Below, piece by piece: positions 9,178 through 17,603 of a stretch of DNA of 64,000 nucleotides (its first letter is position 1; each line of letters opens with the position of its first letter). Below the pieces are notes generated by a model. That model was not told the DNA's origin, searched no databases, and was given only the letters and a program-made list of their open reading frames with translations. The translations under genes and the position numbers were made by a program. Source of the stretch: Halobacillus amylolyticus (GTDB taxonomy: Bacteria > Bacillota > Bacilli > Bacillales > Halobacillaceae); contig NZ_CP095075.1 of NCBI RefSeq assembly GCF_022921115.1, positions 434,001 to 498,000 on the forward strand, read 5' to 3'.

Positions 9178-9924
9178 TCACCCGTCCTGTTTTTCATATA
9201 GTTCACGGTGTTCAACAGCTTCGTGAGGTACGTCTGTAAAAATAGCATCACAACCAAGTTTGAAGCATTTCGCCATCCAACTAGGCCGGTTGACTGTATA
9301 AATCCGAAGCGGCATGTGTTCTTTGTGACATTGTTTAACGAGCTTCTTATCAAGCATTCGGTATTTAATATGAAGGGAAGAAGCACCGTGAGAATGTGCA
9401 TATCCAGGCAGGTGCCGACTTTTAGTTGATGTTAAAAAGGCGGTGGAAACAGACGGATTGATGATTCTCATTTTTTTAATACTTGCGATATTAAAGCTTG
9501 AAATCACGGTACGGTCTAACAGTTGATAATGCTTCAAACTATTGTACACAATTCTTTCAATTCCTTTATATTCAATCACGTTCGTCTTCAATTCTACATT
9601 TAATACGAGAGGAAGGTCTTTAAACCAGCGTAAAAAATACTCGAGTGTTATAATGGAACAATTAGAAAATTTGGAAGAAAACCAGCTGCCAGCATCTAGT
9701 TGCTTGATTTCGTCGTATGTATAGTCTTGAACAAAGCCTGTGCCATTTGTTGTTCGCCTTACGTTTTCATCATGGATTAGCACAGGAATGCGGTCTTTTG
9801 TGAGCTGAACGTCGATTTCTAATCCATCAGCCCCAGACTCGCTTGCTATTTGATAGGCAGGCATGGTATTTTCAGGAGCGAGTTTACTTGCCCCTCTGTG
9901 AGCATAAATCATAGTTTTTATCAC
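9178..9924 (-). CDS. glycerophosphodiester phosphodiesterase
   Basis: Hydrolyses glycerophosphodiesters to sn-glycerol 3-phosphate and an alcohol. The 248-residue protein is the cytosolic form, as there is no signal peptide. Motifs: YAHRGASKLAPENT with the catalytic His and metal-binding Glu near residue 7-20, DGLEIDVQLTKDRIPVLIHD (about 33-52) with the second catalytic His, and VELKTN near 111. The C-terminal barrel ends with YTVNRP and CDAIFTDVP. The start is GTG at 9924 with GAGGTG seven bases before it. It is divergent from yqjN. It resembles B. subtilis YqiK in type; which ortholog it is remains unsure. Confidence 0.9.
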   Translation of the reverse strand: MIKTMIYAHRGASKLAPENTMPAYQIASESGADGLEIDVQLTKDRIPVLIHDENVRRTTNGTGFVQDYTYDEIKQLDAGSWFSSKFSNCSIITLEYFLRWFKDLPLVLNVELKTNVIEYKGIERIVYNSLKHYQLLDRTVISSFNIASIKKMRIINPSVSTAFLTSTKSRHLPGYAHSHGASSLHIKYRMLDKKLVKQCHKEHMPLRIYTVNRPSWMAKCFKLGCDAIFTDVPHEAVEHRELYEKQDG

Positions 9925-10005
9925 AAAGCTTCACCTCTTCGTTAGGTTACGATTTGATTGTGGTTTATTCTTTTGTAAAAGTCAACGACAAAGGAGAGAC
10001 ATGAC

Positions 10006-11622
10006 ATGGGTAGATGGCAGACAAAACAACAATTAACTGATCTTTTATGTTCCTTAGTAGAATACCCGAGCGTAACAGGAAGTAAGGCTGAAATCGCAAT
10101 CTTTGAATACTTATATTATATTTTAGGAGATTATGATTATTATCAAAATCACCCCTCTCACCTCAAATTACATCCGTTAGACGATGGACGTCAGCTGCTA
10201 TCAGCCCTCGTTAAAAAAGGGGGAGCCAAAGAAACGATCGTGCTAATTGCCCATGCCGATGTCGTTTCTGTTCAGGATTATGGATCATGGGAAAATCTAG
10301 CTTTTTACCCGAAAGAACTGACCCGGGAATTTTATAAATACATTGACGAATTACCTGAAGATGCGGCCCATGATTTGCAGACAGGTAATTGGCTGTTTGG
10401 TCGCGGGACTATGGACATGAAGGCGGGGCTCGTTGTCCATTTATCACTTCTTGAAAAGGCAATGGGTGGTGAATTTGATGGTAATCTCTTGCTGTTAGCT
10501 GTACCGGACGAGGAAGTGAACTCCGAAGGAATGCTCGCTGCACTGCCTGTTCTTGAAAAAATGAAGCAAGAAGAAGGGCTGCAATATAAGACAGCGATTA
10601 ATGGCGAACCGATGTTTAGTAAATATCCAGGTGATACGAACTATTATTTATATACGGGCTCGATAGGAAAAATGCTCCCAGGCTTTTTATGTTATGGAAA
10701 AGAAACTCATGCTGGCGAGCCGTTCGGTGGGTTGAATGCCAATCTGATGATCATCTATTTAGCGAAGGAACTGGAACTAAACGAAGCCTTTATTGAAGAA
10801 GTAAATGGAGAGAGGACGCCGCCCCCGATCAGTTTGATGCAAAGAGATTTAAAGGAAGAATATTCTGTTCAAACCCCACAGGCTGCTGTGACGATGTATA
10901 ACGTTCTTTACATGAAGCAGACGATAAGTGAATTAAACAAAAAATTGCTACAAGCGGCTGAAAGAGCCAAAGAAAACATTATTGCTCACTATCATAAACA
11001 AGCATCTTTTTACTTGCAGCAGGCCCAAAGTTCTTCTTTTAGACCGTCAATCAACATATTGACATATGATCAGCTATATCATGAAGCCGTTCAACGTCAT
11101 GGGAAATCAGAAGTTGAACGGAGACAAAATTTGTTGATCAAGCAGCGAGATAAAGGGGATCGCGACTTTTCCACCATGCTTGTGCAGCAGTTAGCTGCAT
11201 TATGCAAAGATATTACTCCAATGATTGTGCTGTTCTACAGTCCACCTTTTTACCCGGCTGTTTCTTCCCGTAATGATCGGTTGGTGCAGGCAGCTGCATG
11301 TCAGGCGATCTCTTTTGCTAAAAAAGAGTACGGTGTGGACGTTTCTGAACAAGAATATTTTCCAGGATTGTCTGATCTAAGCTTTATTGGCCCTGCCTCT
11401 CAGCAATCACCAATTGATGAGTTACTTAGTCAGATGCCAATACAAGGGAAGGGATTTAATTTGCCATCAAATGTGATGGAGTCTGTGACGATGCCGATTA
11501 TAAATATTGGTCCACTCGGTAAGGATGCCCACCAATGGACAGAAAGATTAGAGCTTACCTATAGTTTTGAGAAACTGCCAAAGATATTAACTGAAACCAT
11601 ACATCACTTATTCCGCTCATAG
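10006..11622 (+). CDS. yqjN: M20-family metallohydrolase, YqjN/RocB type
   Basis: A 538-residue zinc hydrolase of the M20/ArgE/RocB superfamily, probably acting on an acylated or peptide-like amino acid; the substrate is not known. Metal-site motifs are VLIAHADVVS near residue 86, FGRGTMDMKAG near 130 and VPDEEVNSEG near 170. A dimerisation (lid) domain is inserted in the middle, followed by FYSPPFYPAVSS and a late zinc ligand region. The ATG follows AAGGAGAGACATGAC. Length and position next to namA and rnz match B. subtilis yqjN; proI (yqjO), which follows in B. subtilis, is absent here. Confidence 0.85.
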   Translation: MGRWQTKQQLTDLLCSLVEYPSVTGSKAEIAIFEYLYYILGDYDYYQNHPSHLKLHPLDDGRQLLSALVKKGGAKETIVLIAHADVVSVQDYGSWENLAFYPKELTREFYKYIDELPEDAAHDLQTGNWLFGRGTMDMKAGLVVHLSLLEKAMGGEFDGNLLLLAVPDEEVNSEGMLAALPVLEKMKQEEGLQYKTAINGEPMFSKYPGDTNYYLYTGSIGKMLPGFLCYGKETHAGEPFGGLNANLMIIYLAKELELNEAFIEEVNGERTPPPISLMQRDLKEEYSVQTPQAAVTMYNVLYMKQTISELNKKLLQAAERAKENIIAHYHKQASFYLQQAQSSSFRPSINILTYDQLYHEAVQRHGKSEVERRQNLLIKQRDKGDRDFSTMLVQQLAALCKDITPMIVLFYSPPFYPAVSSRNDRLVQAAACQAISFAKKEYGVDVSEQEYFPGLSDLSFIGPASQQSPIDELLSQMPIQGKGFNLPSNVMESVTMPIINIGPLGKDAHQWTERLELTYSFEKLPKILTETIHHLFRS

Positions 11623-11702
11623 AAACCGCCATACATTGGCGGTTTTTTAAATTTCCTATAGAAAGGCATTGGCTGGTGGGACATTTTTTTCTAAAACAAT
11701 GG

Positions 11703-11738
11703 TACAATAGAAAATAAAATGAATGACTATTCATTATT
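11703..11738 (+). promoter_or_regulatory. yqjP promoter region with FadR-like operator
   Basis: TACAAT at 11703-11708 is a likely -10. Just downstream, 11719-11738 reads ATGAATGACTATTCATTATT, with 7-bp inverted arms AATGAAT/ATTCATT. This closely matches the published B. subtilis FadR (YsiA) box ATGAATGANTANTCATTCAT, failing only in the last three bases. A repressor here would block elongation from the -10. Binding by FadR is inferred from the match alone. Confidence 0.6.
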
Positions 11739-11750
11739 TGGAGGCATTTT

Positions 11751-12716
11751 ATGAAAACGCTAAAAGATACGATCCATCAACTTACATTACCAACTCCGTA
11801 TGCAGTTGGCGATGTTCATACATACTTACTTGAAGGTGAGATGCTTACGCTCGTTGATGCAGGTATAAAAACAAAAGAGGCATGGAAATCACTTCAAGTA
11901 CAGTTAAAGCAGCTTGGGTATCGTTCGCAAGATGTGGAGCAGATTATTCTCACTCATCACCATCCTGATCATATGGGGCTGATTGAATATTTTCCACATG
12001 TTCGTAATGTGGCAGCCCACCCCAAATTGCGCCCTTGGCTTGAAAGAGAGGATCGTTTCTTTATCAAGTATGAACAGTTTTTTGAAGAGATGTATTTCGA
12101 AGCAGGTGTGCCTTCTAGCTACTTTCATTTACTTAAAGGCTTGAGGAAACCTCTACAGTGGAGTTCACAAGGTACATTGTCTCAAGAACTGCTTGAAGGA
12201 GACCATTTGCCCGGACATACGGATTGGCAAGTGATCGAAACACCAGGTCATGCCCAGTCTCATCTTTCGTTTGTAAGGGAAACTGATGGAGCAATGATTG
12301 GCGGGGACCATTTACTTGCGCACATTTCCTCCAACCCCTTGCTTGAGCCCTCCTACACAGAAGGAGAAGGACGGCCGAAACCGTTGTTGCAGTATCGTAA
12401 TTCAATGCAAAAATTAGCAGATTACACCATTGATACAGTTTATCCTGGCCATGGGAAACGTTTTGGGCAAGTGGTAGAATTGATTGAAAATCGCTTAAAA
12501 AGGCAAGAAGAGCGCGCGCATAAAGTACTAGGGATGATTGAAGAAGCTCCTTTACGTGCTTATGAAGTATGTGAGAAGCTGTTTCCAAAGCAAATGGAAA
12601 GTCAATTTGGTCTGACGATGTCTGAAACAATCGGACAGCTTGATTACCTAGAGGGTCAGCATCTTGTGGAAACAACGAAGGAAGATAGACAAAAAATATA
12701 TTATGTAAACAGGTGA
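11751..12716 (+). CDS. yqjP: MBL-fold metallohydrolase YqjP
   Basis: A 321-residue metallo-beta-lactamase-fold hydrolase. Zinc motif THHHPDHMG at about residues 69-77, further ligands in ETPGHAQSHLSF near 166 and GGDHLL near 184, and YPGHGKRF near 230. The C-terminal 80 residues form a winged-helix-like domain (RAYEVCEKLFP to QLDYLEGQHLV) typical of the glyoxalase-II-like/LACTB2 group, which act on thioesters or RNA. The exact substrate is unknown. A FadR-like site upstream hints at acyl-CoA metabolism. The GGAGG ribosome site is seven bases before ATG. The stop overlaps the ribosome site of yqjQ, so the two are translationally coupled. Confidence 0.88.
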   Translation: MKTLKDTIHQLTLPTPYAVGDVHTYLLEGEMLTLVDAGIKTKEAWKSLQVQLKQLGYRSQDVEQIILTHHHPDHMGLIEYFPHVRNVAAHPKLRPWLEREDRFFIKYEQFFEEMYFEAGVPSSYFHLLKGLRKPLQWSSQGTLSQELLEGDHLPGHTDWQVIETPGHAQSHLSFVRETDGAMIGGDHLLAHISSNPLLEPSYTEGEGRPKPLLQYRNSMQKLADYTIDTVYPGHGKRFGQVVELIENRLKRQEERAHKVLGMIEEAPLRAYEVCEKLFPKQMESQFGLTMSETIGQLDYLEGQHLVETTKEDRQKIYYVNR

Positions 12717-12721
12717 TCATT

Positions 12722-13516
12722 ATGAACAGTCATTTAGCTGGTAAAAAGGTTTTAATTACAGGAGCTTCAAGCGGAATTGGTATGTACCTTGCTATCCATA
12801 TAGCAAGGGAAGGGGGAACGCCTATACTTGCTGCCCGTTCTGTGAATCGCTTAAAAATTATTACCCAACAGGTACAGGATCGTTTTGACGTTCCTTGTTA
12901 TTGGTATGAAGCGGACCTATCAAACGATGCTGCCTGGAAAGATGTTGTTGACCGCATCTGCTTTGAACACGGTCCTTTAGATGCACTTATTAACAATGCA
13001 GGGATGGCTGTTTTCGATTATGTGTCAGAAGCAAAATGGCAGGATATTGACCGGATGCTTGGTGTCAACGTCAAGTCGCTTATCCGGACTACCCATCAAC
13101 TTTTGCCACACTTTTTAAATCGAAAACAAGGGCACATCGTAAATATTGCTTCCCAGGCAGGAAAAATTGCCACACCTAAGTCTGCCGTATACTCAGCATC
13201 AAAGCATGCTGTCATCGGTTTTACGAACGCTTTGCGTATGGAAGTTGAAAAGGATGGAGTGTATGTTACATCAGTCAACCTCGGCCCTGTGCGGACAAAT
13301 TTCTTTAAAGAAGCAGATCCGTCTGGCGGTTACGAGCAAGCTGTTGATAAGATGATGCTTGACCCCAACAATGTGGCCTATACGGTCGTAAAACACTTGT
13401 TCACCGAGCGGCGGGAAATTAACTTGCCAGCATGGATGGATTCAGGGAGTAAGGTTTATCAACTAGCTCCGACTTTAATGGAAAAAGCATTGAAGAGACA
13501 ATTTAGTAAAAAATAA
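12722..13516 (+). CDS. yqjQ: SDR-family oxidoreductase YqjQ
   Basis: A 264-residue short-chain dehydrogenase/reductase. Motifs: cofactor loop TGASSGIGM near residue 12, NNAGMA near 93, the catalytic Ser in NIASQAGK near 142, and YSASKHA at about 157-163. The ATG at 12722 is preferred over GTG at 12713, because AGGTG of the yqjP end serves as ribosome site six bases before it. It is coupled to yqjP, as in B. subtilis, and followed by a strong terminator. The C-terminus has the YxLAPT..K tail typical of YqjQ-like members; the substrate is unknown, and a ketoacyl or ketone substrate would fit a FadR-controlled operon. Confidence 0.9.
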   Translation: MNSHLAGKKVLITGASSGIGMYLAIHIAREGGTPILAARSVNRLKIITQQVQDRFDVPCYWYEADLSNDAAWKDVVDRICFEHGPLDALINNAGMAVFDYVSEAKWQDIDRMLGVNVKSLIRTTHQLLPHFLNRKQGHIVNIASQAGKIATPKSAVYSASKHAVIGFTNALRMEVEKDGVYVTSVNLGPVRTNFFKEADPSGGYEQAVDKMMLDPNNVAYTVVKHLFTERREINLPAWMDSGSKVYQLAPTLMEKALKRQFSKK

Positions 13517-13555
13517 ATGAAAAGACATCGATGGATTCGATGTCTTTTCATTTAT
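13513..13555 (+). terminator. terminator of yqjPQ
   Basis: A 19-bp perfect inverted repeat (13513-13531 and 13537-13555, core AAAAGACATCGA) with a 5-base loop, overlapping the yqjQ stop codon. T-rich inner arm; it could work in both directions. Confidence 0.85.
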
Positions 13556-13800
13556 GGTTCCGTGCACCTTTTAGTCGAACTTGGTTGCTCCAAATAGTAA
13601 ATAACTTGATACTAGCATGAGAGCAAAACAACCCAATTACCCTCTAATTGACGCAAATAGGTGAAAGTAAAAAACTTTTTATGTTGCTCAAGTAAAACTT
13701 GGATTAGAAATTACAATAGGACGCTTACACGGCTAAAAAAGCAAAACGGTTGCACAATTGCTGCGGTTTTTCTTATGATAGAGGCAAATAGGGGTGAGAC

Positions 13801-14136
13801 ATGATGAAACTAGTTATTACTAACATTGCAAAGGAACAGCTTGAACAGTTAAGAGAAGGTCAATCTTTTCTTCGGTTGTTTTACGATACAGAAGGATTAG
13901 GCTGCGGCGTAAACGGTCAGCCAACGATCAGGTTAACAGATAGGATGTTCGAAGATACTGATAACACGGTTGAAAATGAGGATTATCAGGTTATTATTGA
14001 TTGTCAGCAGACTACTTTTTTTAAACCGGATATGAAATTAGATTTTGTCAAAGGTTCCTTTCGTCTTAGCAGCCCTAATGGGGTATTAAACCCGATTATT
14101 CCAACTGGAACGATTAAGAATGAGGTTCCATTATGA
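13801..14136 (+). CDS. yqkB: iron-sulfur cluster biosynthesis family protein YqkB (HesB-like)
   Basis: A 111-residue HesB/IscA-like domain protein. Only one Cys motif is clear (GLGCGVNGQP near residue 36). The C-terminal CGC pair of true A-type Fe-S carriers is lacking, as in the B. subtilis YqkB subgroup, so its role in cluster delivery is uncertain. The start could be ATG at 13801 or 13804; AGGGGTGA precedes both. Its end overlaps yqkE by four bases (ATGA), giving a two-gene unit closed by a terminator. The gap before it (13556-13800) shows no gene. Confidence 0.85.
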   Translation: MMKLVITNIAKEQLEQLREGQSFLRLFYDTEGLGCGVNGQPTIRLTDRMFEDTDNTVENEDYQVIIDCQQTTFFKPDMKLDFVKGSFRLSSPNGVLNPIIPTGTIKNEVPL

Positions 14137-14357
14137 GCAAAAGGCCAAAAAATGAAGGTTCATTGGGGGAACACCTTAACAAAGATGTGCTACAGAAGCT
14201 TCGATCTAAAAAGTCAGAGCTGAAGCAACATGAAGAGAAGAGACAAGAACAGCAACGAAGGCAAAGAATGGAGGAGAGAGAACGTAGAGAGGCGAATAAA
14301 AGTTTTGAAGAACTGTTAAATGAAAGTGATTTGGACTGGAAGTCATTCAAGAAATAG
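14133..14357 (+). CDS. yqkE: YqkE-like small charged protein (DUF3886)
   Basis: A 74-residue, highly charged protein made mostly of one long helix (residues about 18-62, repeats of K, E, R and Q) and ending SDLDWKSFKK, the typical tail of the DUF3886 family. No known function. It overlaps the end of yqkB by four bases and has the same neighbour as in B. subtilis. Coiled-coil formation is likely from the heptad-like pattern but was not computed. Confidence 0.85.
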   Translation: MSKRPKNEGSLGEHLNKDVLQKLRSKKSELKQHEEKRQEQQRRQRMEERERREANKSFEELLNESDLDWKSFKK

Positions 14358-14391
14358 AAACGCCCATCCTTAATAACAGGAGGGCGTTTCT
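14356..14391 (+). terminator. terminator of yqkB-yqkE
   Basis: Stem AGAAACGCCC with GGGCGTTTCT, extended by CCT/AGG in the loop, then TTTACTTT. Overlaps the yqkE stop. Confidence 0.8.
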
Positions 14392-14426
14392 TTACTTTCT
14401 TATGTTGGCTTACCATTTTTTAGGTG

Positions 14427-15347
14427 TTATCGATGCTTATCATATGTGATCGCTTTCGTTAAAGATTGAATGGCATCGGATAAGTGTTTAGGCAGCGGGT
14501 CAGCGTCAAGATAGCTCAAGTTATCGTTTAGCTGTTCAAGGGAGCTCGCTCCAAACACAGCTGATGCCACTGTCTGATTATGAAGAATGTACTGTAGCGC
14601 TAAAGCAGAGGCTGGTCGTGCGTCGCTTTCAAATGATTGCCACTTCTCTGTAATAGCAAGTATTTCTTCATAGCTGTAATCAAGAAATCCGTCCTTAGCT
14701 TTGTTTTGAGCGACCTGGTAACCATTAGAAGTCAGCATCCCTTTTGCCAGTGGACCGCGTGCCAGAATGCTGATTTGATTGTCCTTGAGTAAATCGAGGA
14801 TTTCTTCTTCCGGTCTTCTGTCAAGTGCATTGTATTGCATCATGACACTGACTATGCTTGATTTTTTAACATACTCGCGAATGACATTTGGCCGGATGGA
14901 AGAGATGCCATACTCACGAATCAGGCCTTCTTGCTTTAACTCTTCAAAAGCTTCGATCGTTTCATCAATTGGATCGTCAATTGTACCGCCGTGCAGCTGG
15001 TACAAGTCAATATAATCCGTTTTTAACCGCTTTAGGCTTTCTTTCACGGCTGTTTTAATATGAGCTTTGGAAGGGTCCCATGACCAATCTTTTTCTCCTT
15101 GCCTGAACTTATTTCCGGCTTTCGTACCAATGATCAGATCTTCTCGTCGGCCTTGAATAGCCTCCCCCACAATCTCTTCATTTGTTCCAAAATCATAAAG
15201 ATCGGCTGTATCTAAATAATTGATGCCAGCTTCGAGAGCGTGGTCAATGATGGATTTGGCTTTCGCCTTATCCTTACCGAGAGACATGCAGCCTAAGCTG
15301 AGTTCAGATACATATAAATCCGATGAACCTAACTTGCGTTTATTCAT
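14427..15347 (-). CDS. yqkF: aldo/keto reductase YqkF
   Basis: A 306-residue NADPH-dependent aldo/keto reductase. The barrel shows LGSSDLYVSELSLGCMSLG at the N-terminus, the catalytic Asp and Tyr in YLDTADLYDFGTNE near residue 47-60, the Lys in IIGTKAG near 80, and YQLHGG with the fourth tetrad position near 115. The C-terminal cofactor region has ASAVFGASSLEQLNDNL. ATG at 15347 has GGAAGATAAT upstream; longer in-frame starts to 15419 lack a ribosome site. Same position as in B. subtilis (yqkE-yqkF-nudF), on the opposite strand to its neighbours. Physiological substrate unknown. Confidence 0.92.
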   Translation of the reverse strand: MNKRKLGSSDLYVSELSLGCMSLGKDKAKAKSIIDHALEAGINYLDTADLYDFGTNEEIVGEAIQGRREDLIIGTKAGNKFRQGEKDWSWDPSKAHIKTAVKESLKRLKTDYIDLYQLHGGTIDDPIDETIEAFEELKQEGLIREYGISSIRPNVIREYVKKSSIVSVMMQYNALDRRPEEEILDLLKDNQISILARGPLAKGMLTSNGYQVAQNKAKDGFLDYSYEEILAITEKWQSFESDARPASALALQYILHNQTVASAVFGASSLEQLNDNLSYLDADPLPKHLSDAIQSLTKAITYDKHR

Positions 15348-15400
15348 ATTATCTTCCTTTCCGTTTGTAAGTCGTGTATATCTTCCTCTATGATAAACTA

Positions 15401-15787
15401 ACATATAGAGGATGTTCAAAAAGTCACCAATTGATAAAGGGACACCTCCATCAGTGGGGTTTTCACTGATGGTTAGTTGAGGCCTACACGACGTGGGTCA
15501 CACAGACCTTGCCACAGGACCTTAGTCTGTGTTCCTTGATAATCACATTTACGGACAGTTAATCCTCCCTTAGCTTCTTATTTTCATGACGATATCTTTG
15601 GGGTTTTACTGACCGTTAATGCGGGATAAACGCGAATTCCTTCGTTGCTCGGTTTTTCCGCTCCTCACGGATGAAAGGCATCCGGCTTGCGGTCCTCAAA
15701 ACTGTCGCGCCTCGAACTTCTTGTGACGCACAGGACGTGCTAGTGTCGGCGTTTTCATTCGTCAACTTTTTGAACACACACATATAG
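15401..15787. repeat. MITE-like repeat family A, copy 1, with nested insertion
   Basis: Element with 12-bp perfect terminal inverted repeats TGTTCAAAAAGT (15413-15424) and its complement (15765-15776), flanked on both sides by ACATATAG (15401-15408, 15780-15787), a possible target duplication. Its body matches the copy at 31230-31371 (TTCGTTGCTC, TTTTCC.CTCCTCACG, GTCCTCAAAACT, CGCGCCTCGAACTTCTTG). It is interrupted by 186 bases (15439-15624) bounded by GATAAA on each side. It carries no open frame of note. It fills the 464-base gap between yqkF and nudF. Confidence 0.8.
15439..15624. mobile_element. 186-bp hairpin-rich insertion nested in repeat A
   Basis: Absent from copy 2, and bounded by GATAAA at 15433-15438 and 15625-15630, which reads as a 6-bp target duplication. 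Contains two clear hairpins: CCATCAGTG/CACTGATGG (15448 onward) and ACACAGAC/GTCTGTGT (about 15501-15535). It has no coding capacity and no obvious terminal inverted repeat. Identity unknown; it may be a non-autonomous element mobilised by a transposase elsewhere in the genome. Confidence 0.6.
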
Positions 15788-15811
15788 ATATAAAGAGAGG
15801 ATGACGTTGTT

Positions 15812-16360
15812 TTGAATAAATTTGAAGAAAAAACAATTGATACAGAAGTCATATATAAAGGTAAGATTGTCCAGCTGCAGGTAGACAGTGTTACTTTACC
15901 CGATGGACAAACATCTAAACGGGAATTGATAAAGCATCCTGGCGCCGTAGCTGTTATCGCACTAACGGATGAAGGAAAGATCGTGTTTGTTGAGCAATAC
16001 CGTAAAGCACTTGAGAAAAGCATTGTTGAAATACCCGCTGGAAAACTTGAAACGGGTGAAAAGCCGGAAATAACTGCACTTCGTGAATTGGAAGAGGAAA
16101 CGGGTTACACAACTGATCAGCTCAAGCTTGTCACTTCGTTTTATACGTCTCCGGGATTTGCCGATGAGCTTGTCCATCTTTATTTCACCGATCAAGTGAA
16201 GCCGCTGGAACAAAAGGTGGATTTGGATGAGGATGAGTTTGTTGAACTGCAGGAATTAACTTTACAGGAAGCGGAACAGCTCGCATTAGATCAAAAAATT
16301 CATGATGCTAAGACAGCTTTTGCTTTACTCTATTTAAAATTGCGAGGGGAGACTAGATGA
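15812..16360 (+). CDS. nudF: ADP-ribose pyrophosphatase NudF (NUDIX hydrolase)
   Basis: Hydrolyses ADP-ribose to AMP and ribose 5-phosphate. The 182 residues match B. subtilis NudF (yqkG) in length and in stretches such as HPGAVAVIALTDEGK and AFYTSPGFADE-like FYTSPGFADELVH. The NUDIX box is GKLETGEKPEITALRELEEETGY (about residues 78-100), with the catalytic REXXEE. The start is TTG at 15812, with AGAGAGG about eleven bases upstream; no ATG fits. It overlaps yqxK by four bases (ATGA). The mobile repeat just upstream ends 25 bases before the start and may supply or disturb its promoter. Confidence 0.95.
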   Translation: MNKFEEKTIDTEVIYKGKIVQLQVDSVTLPDGQTSKRELIKHPGAVAVIALTDEGKIVFVEQYRKALEKSIVEIPAGKLETGEKPEITALRELEEETGYTTDQLKLVTSFYTSPGFADELVHLYFTDQVKPLEQKVDLDEDEFVELQELTLQEAEQLALDQKIHDAKTAFALLYLKLRGETR

Positions 16361-17532
16361 GTATCAGCTCGTATTTTGCCGACCTTCATGTGCATGTAGG
16401 AAGTGATTGGTATGGGAAACCTGTTAAGATTACCGGCTCAAAGTCATTAACGATTACAGCAATTTTGGAACAGGCGAGTCGACGGAAGGGCTTAGACATT
16501 GTCGGCGTCATTGATGCCCATGCTCCGGCCGTACAAGAAGAGCTGACCCATTTGATAGAGCATGGCGGGGCACGAGAACTTGCAGAGGGGGGCGTTCTTT
16601 TTGAAGAAACTGTCCTGCTCCTCGGCGCGGAGATTGAAATTTATGATGCAGCATCTAGCGGGCCAATCCACGTCCTTTGTTATTTTCCAACCTTAAAGAA
16701 AATGAAGGCATTCACTGAAAGGCTTTCACATAAAATGACCAACATCAACTTAAGTTCCCAACGATTTTACGGAACAGGACGAGAACTGCAAGGGTATGTT
16801 CATGAGCATGGCGGCTGGTTTATTCCGGCCCATGTGTTTACTCCGTTTAAAAGCATGTACGGAAAAGGGGTAAAAACAAGTTTGAGGGAAGTATTTGATG
16901 CAGACCGCATTGACGCAGTTGAACTTGGATTAAGTTCAGACACTGAGATGGCTGATCAAATTGAAGAACTGCACCGTTATCCTTTCCTAACGAATTCAGA
17001 TGCTCACTCTGCAATTAGGATGGCAAGAGAGTATCAACTCGTTGATTTGGAGCAGGCCTCCTTTTCAGAGTTTGGAAAAGCATTGAAACAAATGGGGGGA
17101 AGAGGTGTTAGGAAAAATTTTGGGATGAATCCTAAGCTGGGCAAATACCATAGAACCGTTTGCGCTGTCTGCTTTCATCCAGGTTCACCGTCAGACCGAA
17201 CGTGTAAAGCCTGCGGATCGAAGAAGATGGTTAAGGGGGTAGCGGATCGAATTGAAGAGTTGAGCAGTGCTTCATCGGCTCCACAACGTCCTGATTACAT
17301 TTACCAGGTACCTTTAGATTACCTTCCAGGCGTAGGAAATAAAACGTATGAGAAGATACTCGAAGCCTTTGGTACAGAAATGGCTATCATCCATGAGGTG
17401 AGTTATCAGGATATGATAGAGGTCGTACCAAAAAATGTAGCTGCTGCTATAGTGAGCATGAGAGAAGGCGAGCTTGAGATTTTAGAAGGCGGTGGAGGAG
17501 TGTACGGAAAGGTGCAGCCAAAACTCTCGTAA
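16357..17532 (+). CDS. yqxK: endonuclease Q family / PHP-domain protein YqxK
   Basis: A 391-residue PHP-fold phosphoesterase related to archaeal endonuclease Q, which nicks DNA 5' of deaminated bases; activity in Bacillus is inferred by family. Metal motifs DLHVHVG (residues 9-15), DAHAP near 53, GAEIEIYD near 90, HVFTPFKSMYG near 160 and TNSDAHS near 212. A zinc ribbon follows (CAVCFHPG ... CKACGSKK, about 268-290), then a helix-hairpin-helix with LPGVGNKTYEKILEAFG near 330. Overlaps nudF by four bases. In B. subtilis it also lies beside spoIIM. Confidence 0.9.
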   Translation: MSISSYFADLHVHVGSDWYGKPVKITGSKSLTITAILEQASRRKGLDIVGVIDAHAPAVQEELTHLIEHGGARELAEGGVLFEETVLLLGAEIEIYDAASSGPIHVLCYFPTLKKMKAFTERLSHKMTNINLSSQRFYGTGRELQGYVHEHGGWFIPAHVFTPFKSMYGKGVKTSLREVFDADRIDAVELGLSSDTEMADQIEELHRYPFLTNSDAHSAIRMAREYQLVDLEQASFSEFGKALKQMGGRGVRKNFGMNPKLGKYHRTVCAVCFHPGSPSDRTCKACGSKKMVKGVADRIEELSSASSAPQRPDYIYQVPLDYLPGVGNKTYEKILEAFGTEMAIIHEVSYQDMIEVVPKNVAAAIVSMREGELEILEGGGGVYGKVQPKLS

Positions 17533-17603
17533 ATCATGGTCTATTTTTTGTTCTTTCATCATAGATTAATCATAGATCGTTTATGAGAAAGGATGGAGAA
17601 TCC

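Noticed and set aside
12133..12720. Minus-strand frame of 195 codons opposite yqjP
   Set aside because: Shadow of yqjP; the plus frame has the zinc motifs, and this one has no family signal.
15616..16023. Minus-strand frame of 135 codons
   Set aside because: Runs across repeat A and antisense to nudF; Ser/Thr-rich shadow composition.
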